A DNA stretch of 64,000 nucleotides from Neoechinorhynchus agilis (taxonomy: Eukaryota; Acanthocephala), in assembly GCA_051530055.1 (NCBI GenBank), contig CM121341.1, forward strand, positions 9,672,001-9,736,000, in the 5' to 3' direction. The notes beneath the pieces were generated by a model that was given only the letters and a program-made list of their open reading frames with translations, ran no database searches and was not told where the DNA came from. The translations under genes and the position numbers were made by a program. Within the stretch, counting starts at the first letter, position 1; each line of letters begins with the position of its first letter. Shown here piece by piece: positions 1 to 12,800 of this stretch.

Positions 1-1205
1 CCAAGTTTCCGTAATTACAACGATGTCGGCGTTACAAGAAGAGGCCACTATATGGAGCTCATCCAGTTTTGGGATGAGGCTGCAGATGTTAGAATAAAAG
101 ATTGTAGGAAAGGGATGTTTAGAAGGGACATGAGGGGTGGATACTGACGGAGAGGGTTGACGCTGCGCAGGAAGAGAAGGGATGGGAGCTGACCGATGGA
201 GTAGTTTGGGGTAAGGGATTCGTGGGTGGACACTGTAGTAAGGGGTGATTTGGGTGTAGGGACCATAGGGGTGGAAACTGTGCATGCGGGATGAACTCGG
301 GGGGGAAGGGGATATTGGGAGTGGAAGAGGTGGTGGTAAGAGGTGAGGTAGTGTGCGCGTCCAAGGTATTTTTCGCTTCTGAGGGGCGAAACGAAAATTT
401 CCAGATTTGGTAGGAGGATGAGAGGTGTTTAGGAGGAGTTAATTTACGAGGCGAGGGATGCTTAATGTAATCGTTGAAGGATGGTAGGGGTGTGTGCTTT
501 TTACTAGAAAATCGAGGTACAGGAGAGAAAGTGGTAGGTTTTGTTGGGGTTAACGTTGAAAAGTAATCGTAGAAGGATGGGCGGGGTTTATGGTATTTTT
601 AGGAGGTGGAGGATTTAGATGAGGTCGAGTAGGAAGGGGGATTCGGTTTTAATGGTGGTGCAGAGTGAGACTTAGAGTGCAGGGACGAGGGACAGCAAAG
701 GGTGGGTGGACAGTATTTAAAGAGTGAAGCGAGGGCGAAGAGGAGGTTTGGGATGGGGAAACTGAAGATGAAAGGGGTTGGGCTTTAGGGGTTTGGGAGT
801 GGTTAGTGTTTGAGTACTTTTTGGGAAGAGGGGAAATCGGAGAACACTGTTTGAGCAAGGCGGCAGTACAGAAACCAGAAATAAATGTCCGGCCTGCTGC
901 CCAAGTATTTGTGACGAATATTTGAGTTATAGCCGGGCAATCGTCCATGTCACAGGGAACGAGCTTGGTGGTTGGGCGCTTTGGCCTCGGCATTGTTTGC
1001 AAGTGTTTATGACGTTAGATCGTGCGACTACGTTGATCGTGTGACGACGTTGATGCTCACAGATTTGTTTGCAATTGTTTACGACGTTAGATCTTGTGAC
1101 GGCGTTGATCGTGTGACAAAGAAAATATTCGATGATGTGTGACGACAACGAGAGAGAGAACGTTGAACGTTGACGATTGACGAGAGAGAGGACGAGAGAG
1201 AGGAT
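1..1205 (-). mobile_element. LINE 5' part, endonuclease start at window edge
   Basis: Read on the minus strand. Near positions 110-1 one frame gives a stretch resembling the start of an APE-type LINE endonuclease, with an N-I-C-S-L-I-P-K-L core followed by D-I-V-V-I-T-E-T-W; the ITETW glutamate is the conserved catalytic position. Upstream (about 1002-120) the frames are Pro/Ser/Thr-rich and low in complexity, as in the ORF1 or linker region of many CR1/Jockey-like LINEs. The 5' end lies near 1205, where a Penelope-like reading frame stops abruptly, so the LINE appears inserted in that element in the same orientation. Most of the LINE lies outside the window. Clade is uncertain; LINE identity rests mainly on the endonuclease start. 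Confidence 0.6.
999..1135. repeat. 72-bp tandem duplication in LINE 5' region
   Basis: Two imperfect direct copies, starting at about 999 and 1071, share the words gacgttagatc and cgttgatcgtgtgac at the same spacing. They lie near the 5' end of the LINE, where some LINEs carry tandem promoter-like units. No promoter function is shown. Confidence 0.7.
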
Positions 1206-2060
1206 AATCCGCGATATATTTTGTAGGTGGTAGATTCGTTGGCTGATCGCTATTGTGTTGATCGGGTCGTCGCCTGATTCGTTTTCTGGCCATATCAATA
1301 GCCCACTTAGGATATCCCGTTAACCGCGAGACCTTGATGATGTTATTCCTTTCATTGGACTAAATTGAGTTGGACGAACAAATGTTCAGGGCTCTACGGA
1401 AATATGAACGTGCCACTTTTATCTGGTCCTGAATAGGTAGATGACTTGTCCATTCCGATCGTCCCCATGGTACCTTGGGTTTTCGATAAAGACTCGAAGT
1501 CACTGTTCCATCGTGATGTCGATTCACAAGGGCATCGAGGAAGGATATCGTACCGTCAGTACGTTCCTTAGTGATAGTCCATTGAATCCGCTCATCCTCT
1601 GCGTTCATCAAAGTTTCTAATACACCCGCGTCGACTCCTTGCTCAGTAATGATGAATACGTCGTCCACATAACGACGCCATCTTTTGATCGTCGGGTGTT
1701 TGCTGAGGAATTCGCGTTACCAGTTTTGCATGTATATATCGGCTATAACTGGGGCTAAAGGAAACCCATTGCCACGCCGTCTTTCTGATCGTAAAAGGGG
1801 TCATTGAACCGGAAAGAGGTCCTCGTGGTGCACCAATTCAGGACGCCGGACAATGCCTTTATATCCAATTTTGGTTCCGTGCAACGCTCGGCCAAGATCA
1901 TTGCAGTCATATCCCGCGCTTAAGCAAGGGGAATATTTGTGAACAAGAACACCACATCCGCCGTTAATAGACTTGTATTGCAAAGATTTTGTTGCAGAAT
2001 TTTCCTTCGCAAAGGCCGAACCATCTTGGACATAGGAATTGGCTGTGGACATTAACCTCT
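1205..2060 (-). mobile_element. Penelope-like element, reverse transcriptase fragment
   Basis: Minus-strand frames give, in order, D-P-F-Y-D-Q-K-D-G-V-A-M near 1775-1805, then P-L-A-P-V-I-A-D-I-Y-M (about 1735-1760), R-R-Y-V-D-D-V-F-I-I-T near 1665 (motif C, YVDD), and I-S-F-L-D-A-L-V-N-R followed by a Y-R-K-P box near 1500. This order is typical of Penelope-like reverse transcriptases. The element is decayed: there is a frameshift just before the PLAP motif and an in-frame stop between PLAP..YMQNW and RYVDD. It ends near 1205 against the LINE. No GIY-YIG endonuclease is seen here; that domain occurs in other Penelope pieces in this window. Upstream of about 2060 the reading is lost. Confidence 0.8.
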
Positions 2061-3700
2061 CGCACTCCCAATCAACGATTTAAAGCTGAAAGGAAGCCGA
2101 ACATTGCGTAAGAGGTTCGGGCGGACATTAACTCCCGAACCACGGGCACGGCTAACCCGCGTTCTTGAGCCTAAGGTAACCCGTATATAAACCAATTTGT
2201 AGATGTCTGACGAGGTGGATTTTGTCCACGAAATATTAAGTAATAAAAATGAGTCTCGGTGTTTGATCCGCACAACAAGAATATTATGATAATTATTGAA
2301 GACAATTTAAAAAGAATCGTTGGACGAAGTAATTATCTAAGCGTTGATAAGAAAGCGATATTTCTTCGAAAATGGTTTGCACGACTCGTTTAGACATCAA
2401 ATTGGTTGATTATTGCAATTTTCATGATCTAACACGCTTATGACTTTTGACGAGCTTATTCCAAATATGTTTTCAGATTTTGGATAGCTGCAATATTTCC
2501 TGAGTTATTCGCCTTTCTCTCTTTATGAGCCTTGTTCTGTCTGTCATAAGAATCAGAGAATTTCTTATTAAATGTTATTTAAAAAGTCAATATTGCAGCT
2601 GGGTTTCGATCCGTCATACGAAGTCTTATTTAGGTAACAGTGAAGTTTGATTTTAAGTACTCGGCAAAGGCCTGAGACAAAAGGACGTGTGTATTATTAG
2701 TTTATTTTCTAGTGTTTAAAAGGGAGATAGTCAGGTAGTGTGCCCGACGTTTTTATTTGTTTCTCACATGTAATAACATCTTTTAGACTTTAGGAATAAT
2801 TAATAACAGAGGTTGTGAGCATAAATTAGGATTAACGGTTAAAATAGATGGGAGCTGGATGAGTGCTATTCTCCCACTCTTATTGTCAGATTGCATTATT
2901 TAGAGGGAATTTAATCAACTCGGTTAACAAATCTCCAATGATTTAGTGCATGTCTTTAAAATTCAATTTAGAAGATAACGCTAATTTGGACTTGTATGGA
3001 ATCTTGCTATCTCTTCAAGACGCAGTGGAACTTCAAGATAATTTTCCTGACAGATTGGGAAAATGTGATCAACGAACTGACATCTTAGATGAATGGACAG
3101 AAGGCAGAGCCCTCTTCTGATGACTAATCATGCTCAGTATTGGTTAATTTCTTAAAACAGAGGTGGTAACAACTGAAGATGTCTCCTGCGGTTTTTAAAC
3201 AAGGAAAAAGTTAAAGTTATTAAAGCCACGGAGTTGTTTAAAATAACAGATAAGCAGTCTGAGATCACAATCAAAGAAAATGATCACCGGGTTGAAGACA
3301 ACACTTCAATGAGAACGTCATTATTTGCACTACTGCCATAGAAGTTCACAAAAGTATCAAGTACCAATTGGGGAAGATTACCCAAACAGACTGATTCAAG
3401 GCTTCAAATCATTCCTAAATAAACCACCATCCAATGTGACAATAGAACCCAAAATATTGAGGCAAAGATCTGATAACATTCGCTTCTGAGTCAGCTCGTT
3501 GGTGATTTAAGGGCTTCCTATCATGTGGAAACTAGCCCGTCCCACCATTCTCACACAATCAGCAGGTTCCTGCGAACTTCGACTACTGCTGATATCACCT
3601 TTAGGTCGAATGTTGATTTCCGTTTACAAGCGTAAACATTATTATTGTGATTTGAGTTTTGAAAACTATTTACAATCTACGACCGTCATTATCATGAAAT
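2060..3700. other. No recognisable gene
   Basis: Both strands lack long frames or family motifs. The sequence is AT-rich and irregular. It may include decayed upstream Penelope sequence (2060-2280) and an LTR or leader of the following Gag-bearing fossil (about 3600-3780), but no terminal repeat pair could be identified. Confidence 0.5.
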
Positions 3701-3779
3701 AAAAAGACATCAGGTGTAGCATGTGAACATAGGTTGTGCACGTGTGTTGTTTTGGTGTGTGTGTTGCGTCGAATGAAAC

Positions 3780-4440
3780 ATGACATCTGGTGACAGCGAT
3801 GGACAGATTTGGAAAATACTGGAGCAACAAGCGAAGATGATCGAGATGTTGACGAACAGACAGATCAAATATGAAGAGGATCAGGAAGCGCGAAATAGAT
3901 CAATGATTTCTGCGACGGAGGTAGCGAAAGTTAACATCACGCCGTTTCGCCAGTATGTGGAGCAGGACGAAAAATGGAAAGATTACACACTTCAGTTGGA
4001 ACAACATTTCGAGTGGTGCCAAGTAAAGGAGTCAGCTTGTAAAAAGTCATGCCTGCTGTCGTGGATCGGTGCAAAACCGTTCCGCCAATTGACGAAAGCC
4101 CTAACAAGAGACAAATTGAAGGATGTGTCCTACGAGCAGGTAGTAGAGGCTATGGGGAAGCTAGTGGGAGCAGTCGAACATGAAGTAACGGCTAGATTTA
4201 AATTCGGTATGATAAAGATGAAAGAAGATCAAACGTATGCGGAATGGATCGCAGAGTTAAAAGGTGCAGGCGAAAATTGTAAATTCTATAAAGAAGAAAC
4301 AAAAACGGAGGCTGATGCTTTATCCGAACGGATGCGCGATCATGTAGTGCTAAACACGCCGTTTCGATCGAAAGTCTATTTTCGCAATTCCGGTCAAGTT
4401 TTAAAAGAACTGACCTCAATCAGTATCTGGATTTGACAGC
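3780..4440 (+). pseudogene. Ty3-like LTR retrotransposon Gag fossil
   Basis: A reading stretch of about 218 residues resembles the capsid part of Ty3/gypsy Gag: an N-terminal helix rich in Gln, Met and Glu, a W-K-D-Y-T-L-Q-L-E-Q-H-F segment, a W-I-G-A-K-P-F region, and a late block with Y-A-E-W-I-A-E-L-K and M-R-D-H-V-V. It is a broken remnant. No protease or polymerase of the same element follows. It opens the composite fossil and may mark the retroelement that carried the adjoining viral sequence. Assigned by general Gag layout only. Confidence 0.6.
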
Positions 4441-4899
4441 TCCGATGAGCCAGAGCAATGTTGCTGTAGTTGCTGTCACTACAGTTGTGAATCTAATAGA
4501 TAGTGACTCGAATCCAATTCATAACATCGGTCAGTGGAAAACGGAAAGTCCAATAAGATATGAACTACCTTATCGAATGGAACGAGATATCTTCGGGGTA
4601 CTTGTTAGTACCATATTACGGCTATTTGATGTATCACCGGTCAATGAATTGAATAAACTGCATTATCAAGCAAAGGAAACATGTATACAGATTGATGGTC
4701 CAAATCATGCGAATCCATGTCAATCCAATCTATGTAGCATTGGAGACGTGGTGAGGTTAACTTCGGTTAACTAGTCAACCTACACCGATATAAAAAGGAT
4801 CACGGAGCGTTTAGAATGTAAGATGGCAAAAGCCATAATCGAAACTACCTCCCGAGCAACTCCCTATCTCTTGGCGGTGATTAGTTCATCTTCTAGAAA

Positions 4900-7800
4900 G
4901 CCATATCTTGAATCCTTTAAGATATCACATTCAGATGAATCAAACCAACTCAACGCAACATAGTGAGACAATGAAAACGCATGTTAGTGAACTTGAGCGG
5001 TTGATCAGTACTGGCGTTTTCATTCCGATTGAGCAAGTTGGGAATCGCTTTACGCTCGGCTATACGCCGGTGTATGGCGTCCCCATCCGCTCTAGTCGGG
5101 AAGTTGATTGCTGTACTGTTAGCTTGCCTCCCAGTGTGAGTGTACAAAATAGTGAGTGTGTGAAAAGTGGTATTTCGCTGTCGGGAAAGCCTTTACCCCC
5201 CAAGGCCCCGTGTGCGAATAGACCCATCGGGTATATGCGTGAAGCTCCAAATCCGACTCTTGAGCTCCGCAATGCAGGTGGTTTTTCAAAAGATCGGCTC
5301 GTATCTCAACTTATCGCAAAGTACGAACCGCGAGGTGGTCGGGGTGTGTCTATGGACGCTTCTAGCGCCGCGTGTATAAATGAGATGAAGGAGACACCCG
5401 CCACCCAGGCGACGCTGAAGGCAGAGACCACTGCCGAGCGTGGGCCACAATCTTCATCTCAGGCGACGTATACGGCAGATACCACTGCCGTGCGTGAGCC
5501 GCACTATTCAGTTTCCGCTGCGGTTGCGAACCCAAGTACTGGTAATTGTAATATAGCGTCTGCCGTGCTTGCACCAACTCCTAGCGAGAGGCAACTACTT
5601 CATTACCGCAGACCTTTGTTGCCGGGTCTTCTGTGTCCGAGGCCGTCGTGCCACTCTCTACCGGTGATCCTGCTAACTGGAAAACTCTTGGTATCTGTCG
5701 TTTGGCTACTGGTCATTTAAAAGATCTGGTTGGATTTGCTTTAGCAGTATTTTCCCGTCGTCCGGACGAACTTTTCCAGGCTACCTGCTCCTTGCACGGA
5801 ACTGCTTCTAGACAAACGGGGGTTTTGAATTAGCAGCTGTACCTCTCGATACGCCCCATAACGAGCAGAAGATATTCTTAGATGCATTCCTCGCATTCTA
5901 CAAGGACATCGCGCAGCCATGCTGCTTAAAGCCAGAACAAATCAGTGATTACGAGGTGGACCTTCCTTCTGGAACAACGCTCAGTCCTTCCGATTATTAT
6001 GCCGTCTACGTTAACCACCAACGTAAGACCTGCGCGAACTGTCGGAAGAAAATTGCGTTAGCGGCATCTTCGAAAAAGAATATCCACGCCTGGGCCCATT
6101 ACTTGTTTAATCGGGCTTTTCTAAACCTAGACATGAATAATGAACTCTCGATTCGAGAAATCTTTGAAACTACCAAATCATATCATACTATCAAGATAAA
6201 AAGGGATTCATCCAATCTTCTCCTAATCCGCTCTCTTTTTGCCGTTCAACTTTTTAGACTCAAACTTCTGTCGGACTGCGAACTCGAAAAAGGCGCGCTT
6301 GTCACTGCGTTTTCATGCCCACCTTCGATGCCCTACCAACTACACACGCTCGTGTCGAGATGATGACAAGAACTTTGCTCACTAGAAGTAGAGCAGCTCT
6401 AGCTTCCGCCTTCCCGGGCTGTGTCCAGTCAGCCATTGGGCCGCAGCTCTCGACTCCTCTTATGGACCAAAAGAAACAAGTTGACACCGTTCTGGTTAGG
6501 CCTTCAGAAGACATTAGTTTTAGCCGTTCTGCTCAGCCCGAAGAAACTTTAGTGCCGCAGGGTGAGCTCTCCGCTATCGCTCGGATTCTCGAAGCTTCCC
6601 CAGCTGATCTGCTACACAGTGCTAATCCTACGAAAACACGGGCTAAACTTCGAGCAACCATCGAGAAAGTCTTGGCTAAGAAGAGGATCGATTTCAAAGA
6701 GCTTCTGTCACAAAATAAGAAACAAGTGGAGTCAACACGAGAGGCTCTAGTCAAACGTCCACGTGATCCCGTCCTTCTGAAGATTCTAGATGATTTGAGG
6801 GAAGCACAACTTAAGATTGATTCGAGCCTTACATTGATAGAAAAGGTTGTGGAGGAAATTCAGGCTTTGGCATATCTAGATGATCTCCCAATCATGACTA
6901 CATACTGTGACGACCTGGATCTGGATTCTTTGCCTAGTAGTCCTGTCGACTTAGGAACTGCTTTTCTAGCTTACATAAGCAGGGCTAGGGCTACTCTAGG
7001 TCAGATGGAATACGTCCGAGTGGACAAAAGAGAGAAACGCGATGGCTATAAGAAGTTCAACACTTTCGTCCCCACTGATAAGAATGGATCCTTTACTCGG
7101 GATATGGAGGCCGCCATACGAAACTTTAAGCATGAAAGTGCGTTCGTTGGGGCTACGACCATAACCGAAAAATCTGAGGGAATTGATCACAAAATCCGTA
7201 ATGACGTTCGAGTTCGTGCCCACTTCCTTCTCAACAAGATTGGCACCTCGAAGAAGCGTCTTATGGGTCTTTGCTTCGCCCACAGAAATAACCAGCCTAT
7301 GTTGCGTGCTCTAGCGCACGGACTCAACTCTCGTAATCAACGCTTGTGTGCTGCATTCTGCAAAGAGTTAGATACCCTGAACGGCCAGAGCGAATTGATT
7401 GAAAATCTAGAATGGCGCGCCTCTAGGCGCATTGCTCTACTTTCGTCGCTTAGAAATGGACATTTCAGGCAATTCTACACGTCAGGTTGGCTTTCGTCGG
7501 ATGATATCATCCATAGAGCTGGAAACGGTGTGAGCACTTTTACTAGTTCTTACATCTCCTCCGTTCTGGCTGGTGGTGATGGCTACGCTAAGAGGCTTGC
7601 TGACGAGTGGAACCGCCTTATGCACGCTATCAACGGCAATCCTGTTTCCGGGCCCTATGTCCCAATTGGATATCAGATGACTGTCGAATCTGTGCAATCG
7701 TCTAGCCATGTCTTCAAAGTCACCACTGCATTGGCCGGGAACTATTCCCTCTTTCGCACTTTACCTACCACCAAATTGGGTATCATTGCTGCTCAAGAAC

Positions 7801-8960
7801 CCAGATTCCTTCATACGATAGGTCTTACCTGTATGGATGATGACGCCTTTCTTAGTGATACTGCCAAGAAGATAGCAGAGAACAATATTTCCTTTTATAA
7901 GGATAAAGATCAGGAAGAGAGGCAAACCCTAGACTACTATCTCGGAGTTTTGCCCCACCTGGCTGAATGCTACGGGCCTCTTTGCTTCTCCTTGGGGCTT
8001 TCCTACTCTACTTCTGGTGTGATTGGTGCTGAACACAATGAGCTGTGGCGTGAACAAGAAACCGTTCTAAGAGCTGGTACCAACTGCGACGCTAACGTGC
8101 TCTACACTCTATCACCGCAACCTATGAATCCTCCGGCTACAGTCTCAAGCGGTCCGTGTCATGACAGAATATTCAGTTTAATCTTGTCCGACGATTTGGA
8201 TACTTCGGCACGAATGGACTTTACTCGTCTTCTGAATACCGTCAGTCACTTAGCGCCCATGCTTCGTCGCCGAAACGAGAAAATGGCCTATTTGACACTG
8301 TGTAGATCTTCGGCTCTCGATCATTATCGTGATGGATCCCCTGCTACATTTGCTCGAATGCGAGCCATCTTATCCACTGATAATTACCCGGAAGTAACTG
8401 CCCCACCTCCTAACGGGAACACGCGTTTAGATGGTACTATCACTCGCATGTGGGTATGCCAGCCATTTGAGGTGGTGTGGTTGCGTATGTCCGTAGTTGA
8501 GTTTTTTAAGAGTGTGGCGGTTAACAATCTCTTATGGAATGAAGGACCTGACGTCCACAGCTCTGCGTTTGACGGCCGGACTCTCGCCCTTATGGAACAA
8601 TACTTCCCGGCCCCGGCGGAACAACTCTTTCGATTTGGTTGCTACTGTTTGGAATCCGGTTCTTACCGATGAAATTTACATGAATGTTTCTGGAACAGAA
8701 GAACATTACTTCACTTTGATGGACGTCTTCGCTAAACAACCAGGGAAAATATTCATCGTGGTGACTGTCACTCTAGAGGAAATAGAGACTCGGGTTCAGA
8801 GGTTCTACTATCCGCGCTCCAACGGACTGGACCCCTTTCCTTACGATAGTCTAGGTTTATCAATTTTCTCAACGACTCGCCAAACGATGGGACTTCGTCC
8901 CAACCTTCTCTGGAACCATCCCTCGCGAAATTATTTCGAAGATTGAAAGCTATCTCAAAG
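4900..8960 (+). pseudogene. Unrecognised viral-looking coding block (fossil)
   Basis: A large plus-strand coding block whose main open stretch (about 6315-8672) runs to roughly 785 codons. The product is soluble and of mixed composition, with a charged helical part in its first 200 residues (E-K-V-L-A-K-K-R-I-D-F and similar) and no transmembrane segment seen. No polymerase, protease or helicase motif was found. Length, position beside a viral replicase and codon composition unlike the AT-rich host suggest a structural or accessory protein of an RNA virus, possibly a different virus from the replicase. The block is broken, but its main part looks fairly recent. A host gene is possible but unlikely, because no introns or host-like context are visible. 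Confidence 0.5.
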
Positions 8961-9099
8961 TATGGAATCTCTCGGCTAGTGTTAGACAACTCTATTCCTT
9001 TCTCCTTCCATACTACCTTTCTGATGAATTCACTTATTCTGACTTTTGGCTGCTTGATGCGAGTGGTTGTCCCTCAGCTCTAAATAATCTCTGTTGGCA

Positions 9100-9830
9100 T
9101 ATTGAATGTCCGAGTTGCAACTTGCTTTCTATTAGACATTAGAAGCAGGACATTATATCGGAGCTGGGCAGACATTACTCTGAGTCAAATAGTGACATCA
9201 CCAGCTGGATCAATATCATTGCTAAGAAGAAACTTACGGCACAGGAATTTTTTCAACTTCTACATCCTCTTGTTTCCGAAATCCAGATGGAAGGGGTGCT
9301 CAGATCTGACTACTGAGGTTAAGCAGTTTTTAGAAGTTAAAAACAAAATATGCATAAGAGACTATCAAGGGAAAACACTATGTCTAAGTAACTCTACATC
9401 CACTTTTAAAGAAGTTAATATGGACAGTATCAATTTAGAAGAATTCAAATTAGAATCAAATAGCTTCTCAAACCTGCCTAATGGATTTTATACACTTGCT
9501 GATGGTAAGGCAGGGAAGGCAGAGACTCATCACCACGATGACAAATCAGAACTAATGCAATCAAGGTCTTCCCCGTTGTATGAAAGAGTCATTCCGGAAG
9601 TATATCTGATGCCCATCTCCAAGAGAGCCGCCAGAGGGTTTATACTAAACCCGTTCTCTTGGTTTCAAAGATTTAAGTACATAATTGCAGGAATTATCAT
9701 AGCTATATGTTGTTGGATAATCTTCCAAATAATCAAATTTGTACCATCATTCTATCTCAAAGGGATATCCCCTATCAAAGGCCCTCTGTTATTAGGATCT
9801 TCTAATAGACCGACCTTAACGCCTGGGTTA
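9100..9830 (+). pseudogene. Membrane-anchor segment, glycoprotein-like fossil
   Basis: This stretch is more AT-rich than the blocks on either side. It encodes a region ending in a clear transmembrane helix (Y-I-I-A-G-I-I-I-A-I-C-C-W-I-I-F, about 9676-9725) preceded by a basic, aromatic turn and followed by a short tail. The layout, with an ectodomain end, one anchor and a short tail, is like a viral envelope glycoprotein of a negative-strand RNA virus or an LTR-element envelope. The family could not be assigned. It reads as a third origin within the composite fossil. Confidence 0.4.
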
Positions 9831-9839
9831 ACTGATGAT

Positions 9840-12800
9840 TGGCGGAGTCTTTCCGACCCCACTCTCTTCGGGATCAGCTTGGCAATTAGTGGTTTGGCTG
9901 ATTGTTCTGCTGGTTACCTTGGCCGGAACAGCCTGGTTAGTTGTGCGAAGCATGTGGCGCACATGGCCAGTAGTTGGACGGGTTGCGTAGGTTACGTCGA
10001 GACCCTATGGTGTACCGGGTATAGGATGGTTAGTAGCTGTCTGGTGCCTGTGATGGCCAAGGGAGGTAGATTGTGGTCACAAGCCTGGCCCCCTCTCAGA
10101 CCCTATGTGGTTATAGGCCTACCCATGACAGACGCAATTGTCCTCTCGTACGTATTGAGCGGTGAGAGTAGGAGAAGGCGAGTTTTAACTTGGGTGATAG
10201 ATCAGTTATCACGCTCCTACCAGTATGAGAGGATTCGGGATGAGTTTAGACAACTCCAGCCACCGGTAGTCAAGCCGTGGAGCCACGGTGTGCATTCGCA
10301 CCCGATGGCCGCCGCTAGACGATCCGCAGCACGTGTGGTGATATCACAATTTGCTGAATTTACTGGCTTAAGACCATTTTCCATCTCAATGTCGTCCCGA
10401 GACATGAGAAGCAAATGGCAAGGAGTACGGGATTATTATTTCATTAAGGATTTGTTTGTCCAATCCCGTCATGACACCATAGACCCAGACCACATCATCG
10501 TCATGGTAGACGTTGATTACTATGTGGATCTGTCCGCTTATGTGTCTATGGGTCGACCGATTATAATGTATACGTTCATACCCACCACCGCGGGTGGCCA
10601 GACAGAGAACGGGGTGTTCTCCCTAGCGAATAATCGGGTCCGTTTAAGGGTGGATGGTGGGGCAGTTTATGAACATGAGCTATGGGACTATTCCACGGAT
10701 GTTGCAGCTTTCCACTATTGGTGGGGGACAATTGCTGTTACTGTGGACCTTTTGCGAATGGGAGTTGACAGGGCCATTGTGCTAATCACTCCTATGCGCA
10801 GGGTCTACACGCCTAGCCACAGGCGTGTAGACCCTGCGCATGGAGGGTCTACACGCCTAGCCACAGGCGTGTAGACCCTCCTATGCGCAGGGTCTACACG
10901 CCTGTGGCTAGGCTGCTCTCAGGGCCAGTCATTGGGCGTCGTTGCCTCAACTTCAGAGGATTGTCCTATGTGGGCGTCTCTGAAAACGGTCATCAGGTGG
11001 TTAGTATAGCTCGAGAGGGCGATGAACTCTCTGTGTCACTTCGGGCCTTAGAAACCCGTTGTTCGCTCCGTAAGGAATTTACATTATCTGACATAGAGAG
11101 AAACATTATTAGGGAGGGAGAGAAGGATGCTCATGTCAATGCTGGCATTTTATATCCTCTGCTTCAGTTGTACTTGGGAGCTGAGTCGATGCCACCATTA
11201 CCTAGAGACTTCTCCTATCAATGTTTAGCTCCTCTCAGAACCGAGCGCGGTGTCAACGTGGGACAAGTACTGCACGCTCCGATTGTGGACGGCGCTGTTT
11301 TACCACGGCGCAGTTATAACAATGACTCGGAGTGTGTTTTGGGTAGAATTGATTCGGTTCGCAATGATATGAAGAGATTCCCCGAAGACATCGATTTATT
11401 TGGCAAAGAGTTTGCCCAGTTGTTGATTCCAGAGCCAGGTCTCGGCGTTCCTTACTCCATCGCTGAGATCAACGATTGGCAGGATAGACCATCACAGAGG
11501 GCCTTGGCCGCAGCGGCAGAACCGGTGATGCACACCGGGGCTGTTGGTCCTAGGTCCTTTCAGAAGGCTGAAACTTACCCCAAAGTTTGTAGCCCTCGCA
11601 ATATCACCACGGTGCACTCCGACCATCGGTTGCGATACGGTGGATATACCCGGAGTTTTTCAGATAAGGTCTTGAAGGAAACGCATTGGTACGCTTTTGG
11701 CTTGACCCCTAGAGACCTGGCTGTAGTAGTAGCTAAAGCCAAGCGGCAAGGGTTGAACTTTGCCGCTCAAACAGATTTCTCCCGGTTTGATGGGCATCAT
11801 AGTCAGGCGATGGTGGATTATGAGTTGAAGTTGTTATTGCGGTACTTCCAAGAGGGTTACCACTTGGAGGTCACTTCATTACAGCAATCTCAGTACCACA
11901 GGACCGGGTACACGCGGTTTGGTGTCAGGTATGATATAGGTACCACCAGATTATCAGGCAGTTCTGACACATCCGCTATGAACTCTGTAATTAATGCTTT
12001 TGTAGCTTATGCGACCCTGCGTAGGTGTGGCCTTGAGAGAGCTCAGGCGTGGGATTCGTTGGGTCTGTACGGTGGAGACGATGGCTTAACGTTCGATGTT
12101 TCTCCGGAGGCGTATGAACAGACTGCTATGGACTTCGGCCTTAAGTTAAAACCTTTAGTGCCTCATCTTGGTTCTAGCTTGACATTCCTCGGTCGAATAT
12201 ATCCTGACCCATGGGTAGATCCCGGAAATATTTGTGATGTATCACGACAGGTCAGGAAACTTCACTTATCAGCGGTATCAAAGGTAGTACCGAAAGAGGT
12301 TGTTATGAGACGTAGGGCAGAAGGTTGGTTGATCACTGATCCGTATACCCCTCTCATTTCTAATTGGGCAAGAGCTATTGTTAGGTTATTCCCAGAGGTT
12401 CAATATGAAAGGTATGAGGCCCATCTGCGGGGCGAGGATTACTATTTCAGTAGGTTCGCTAGTGACGAACAATTTAAACCTCCTCAGATACCCTTTGCTG
12501 AACTGGTCTCGTTTGTGGCTGAGGTGCTCCAAACGGATTCAGATGTTGTGTTTCGAATCTGTAATCAATTGGATTCCGCTCGGTCGTTGACGGAATTCCC
12601 GATGGATGAGATGCAGCATCTGTCTGCCAAGGTGGAAGTGTCAGCAGAGATTGATGGTGAAGTGGTGGGCACAACCGGGGACACGATTAATGCCAAGAAA
12701 GAAGTCCCAGCAGAATGCGCAGCAACCAAAGTTGCCCACGTTGCCGAGTCAACCTCGACCTCAGCAGCGCAATCAACCCAGGAGCTCACAAGGCGGGCGA

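Noticed and set aside
48-364. Pro/Ser-rich minus-strand open frames as independent genes
   Set aside because: They are low-complexity stretches leading into the LINE endonuclease and have no recognisable domain.
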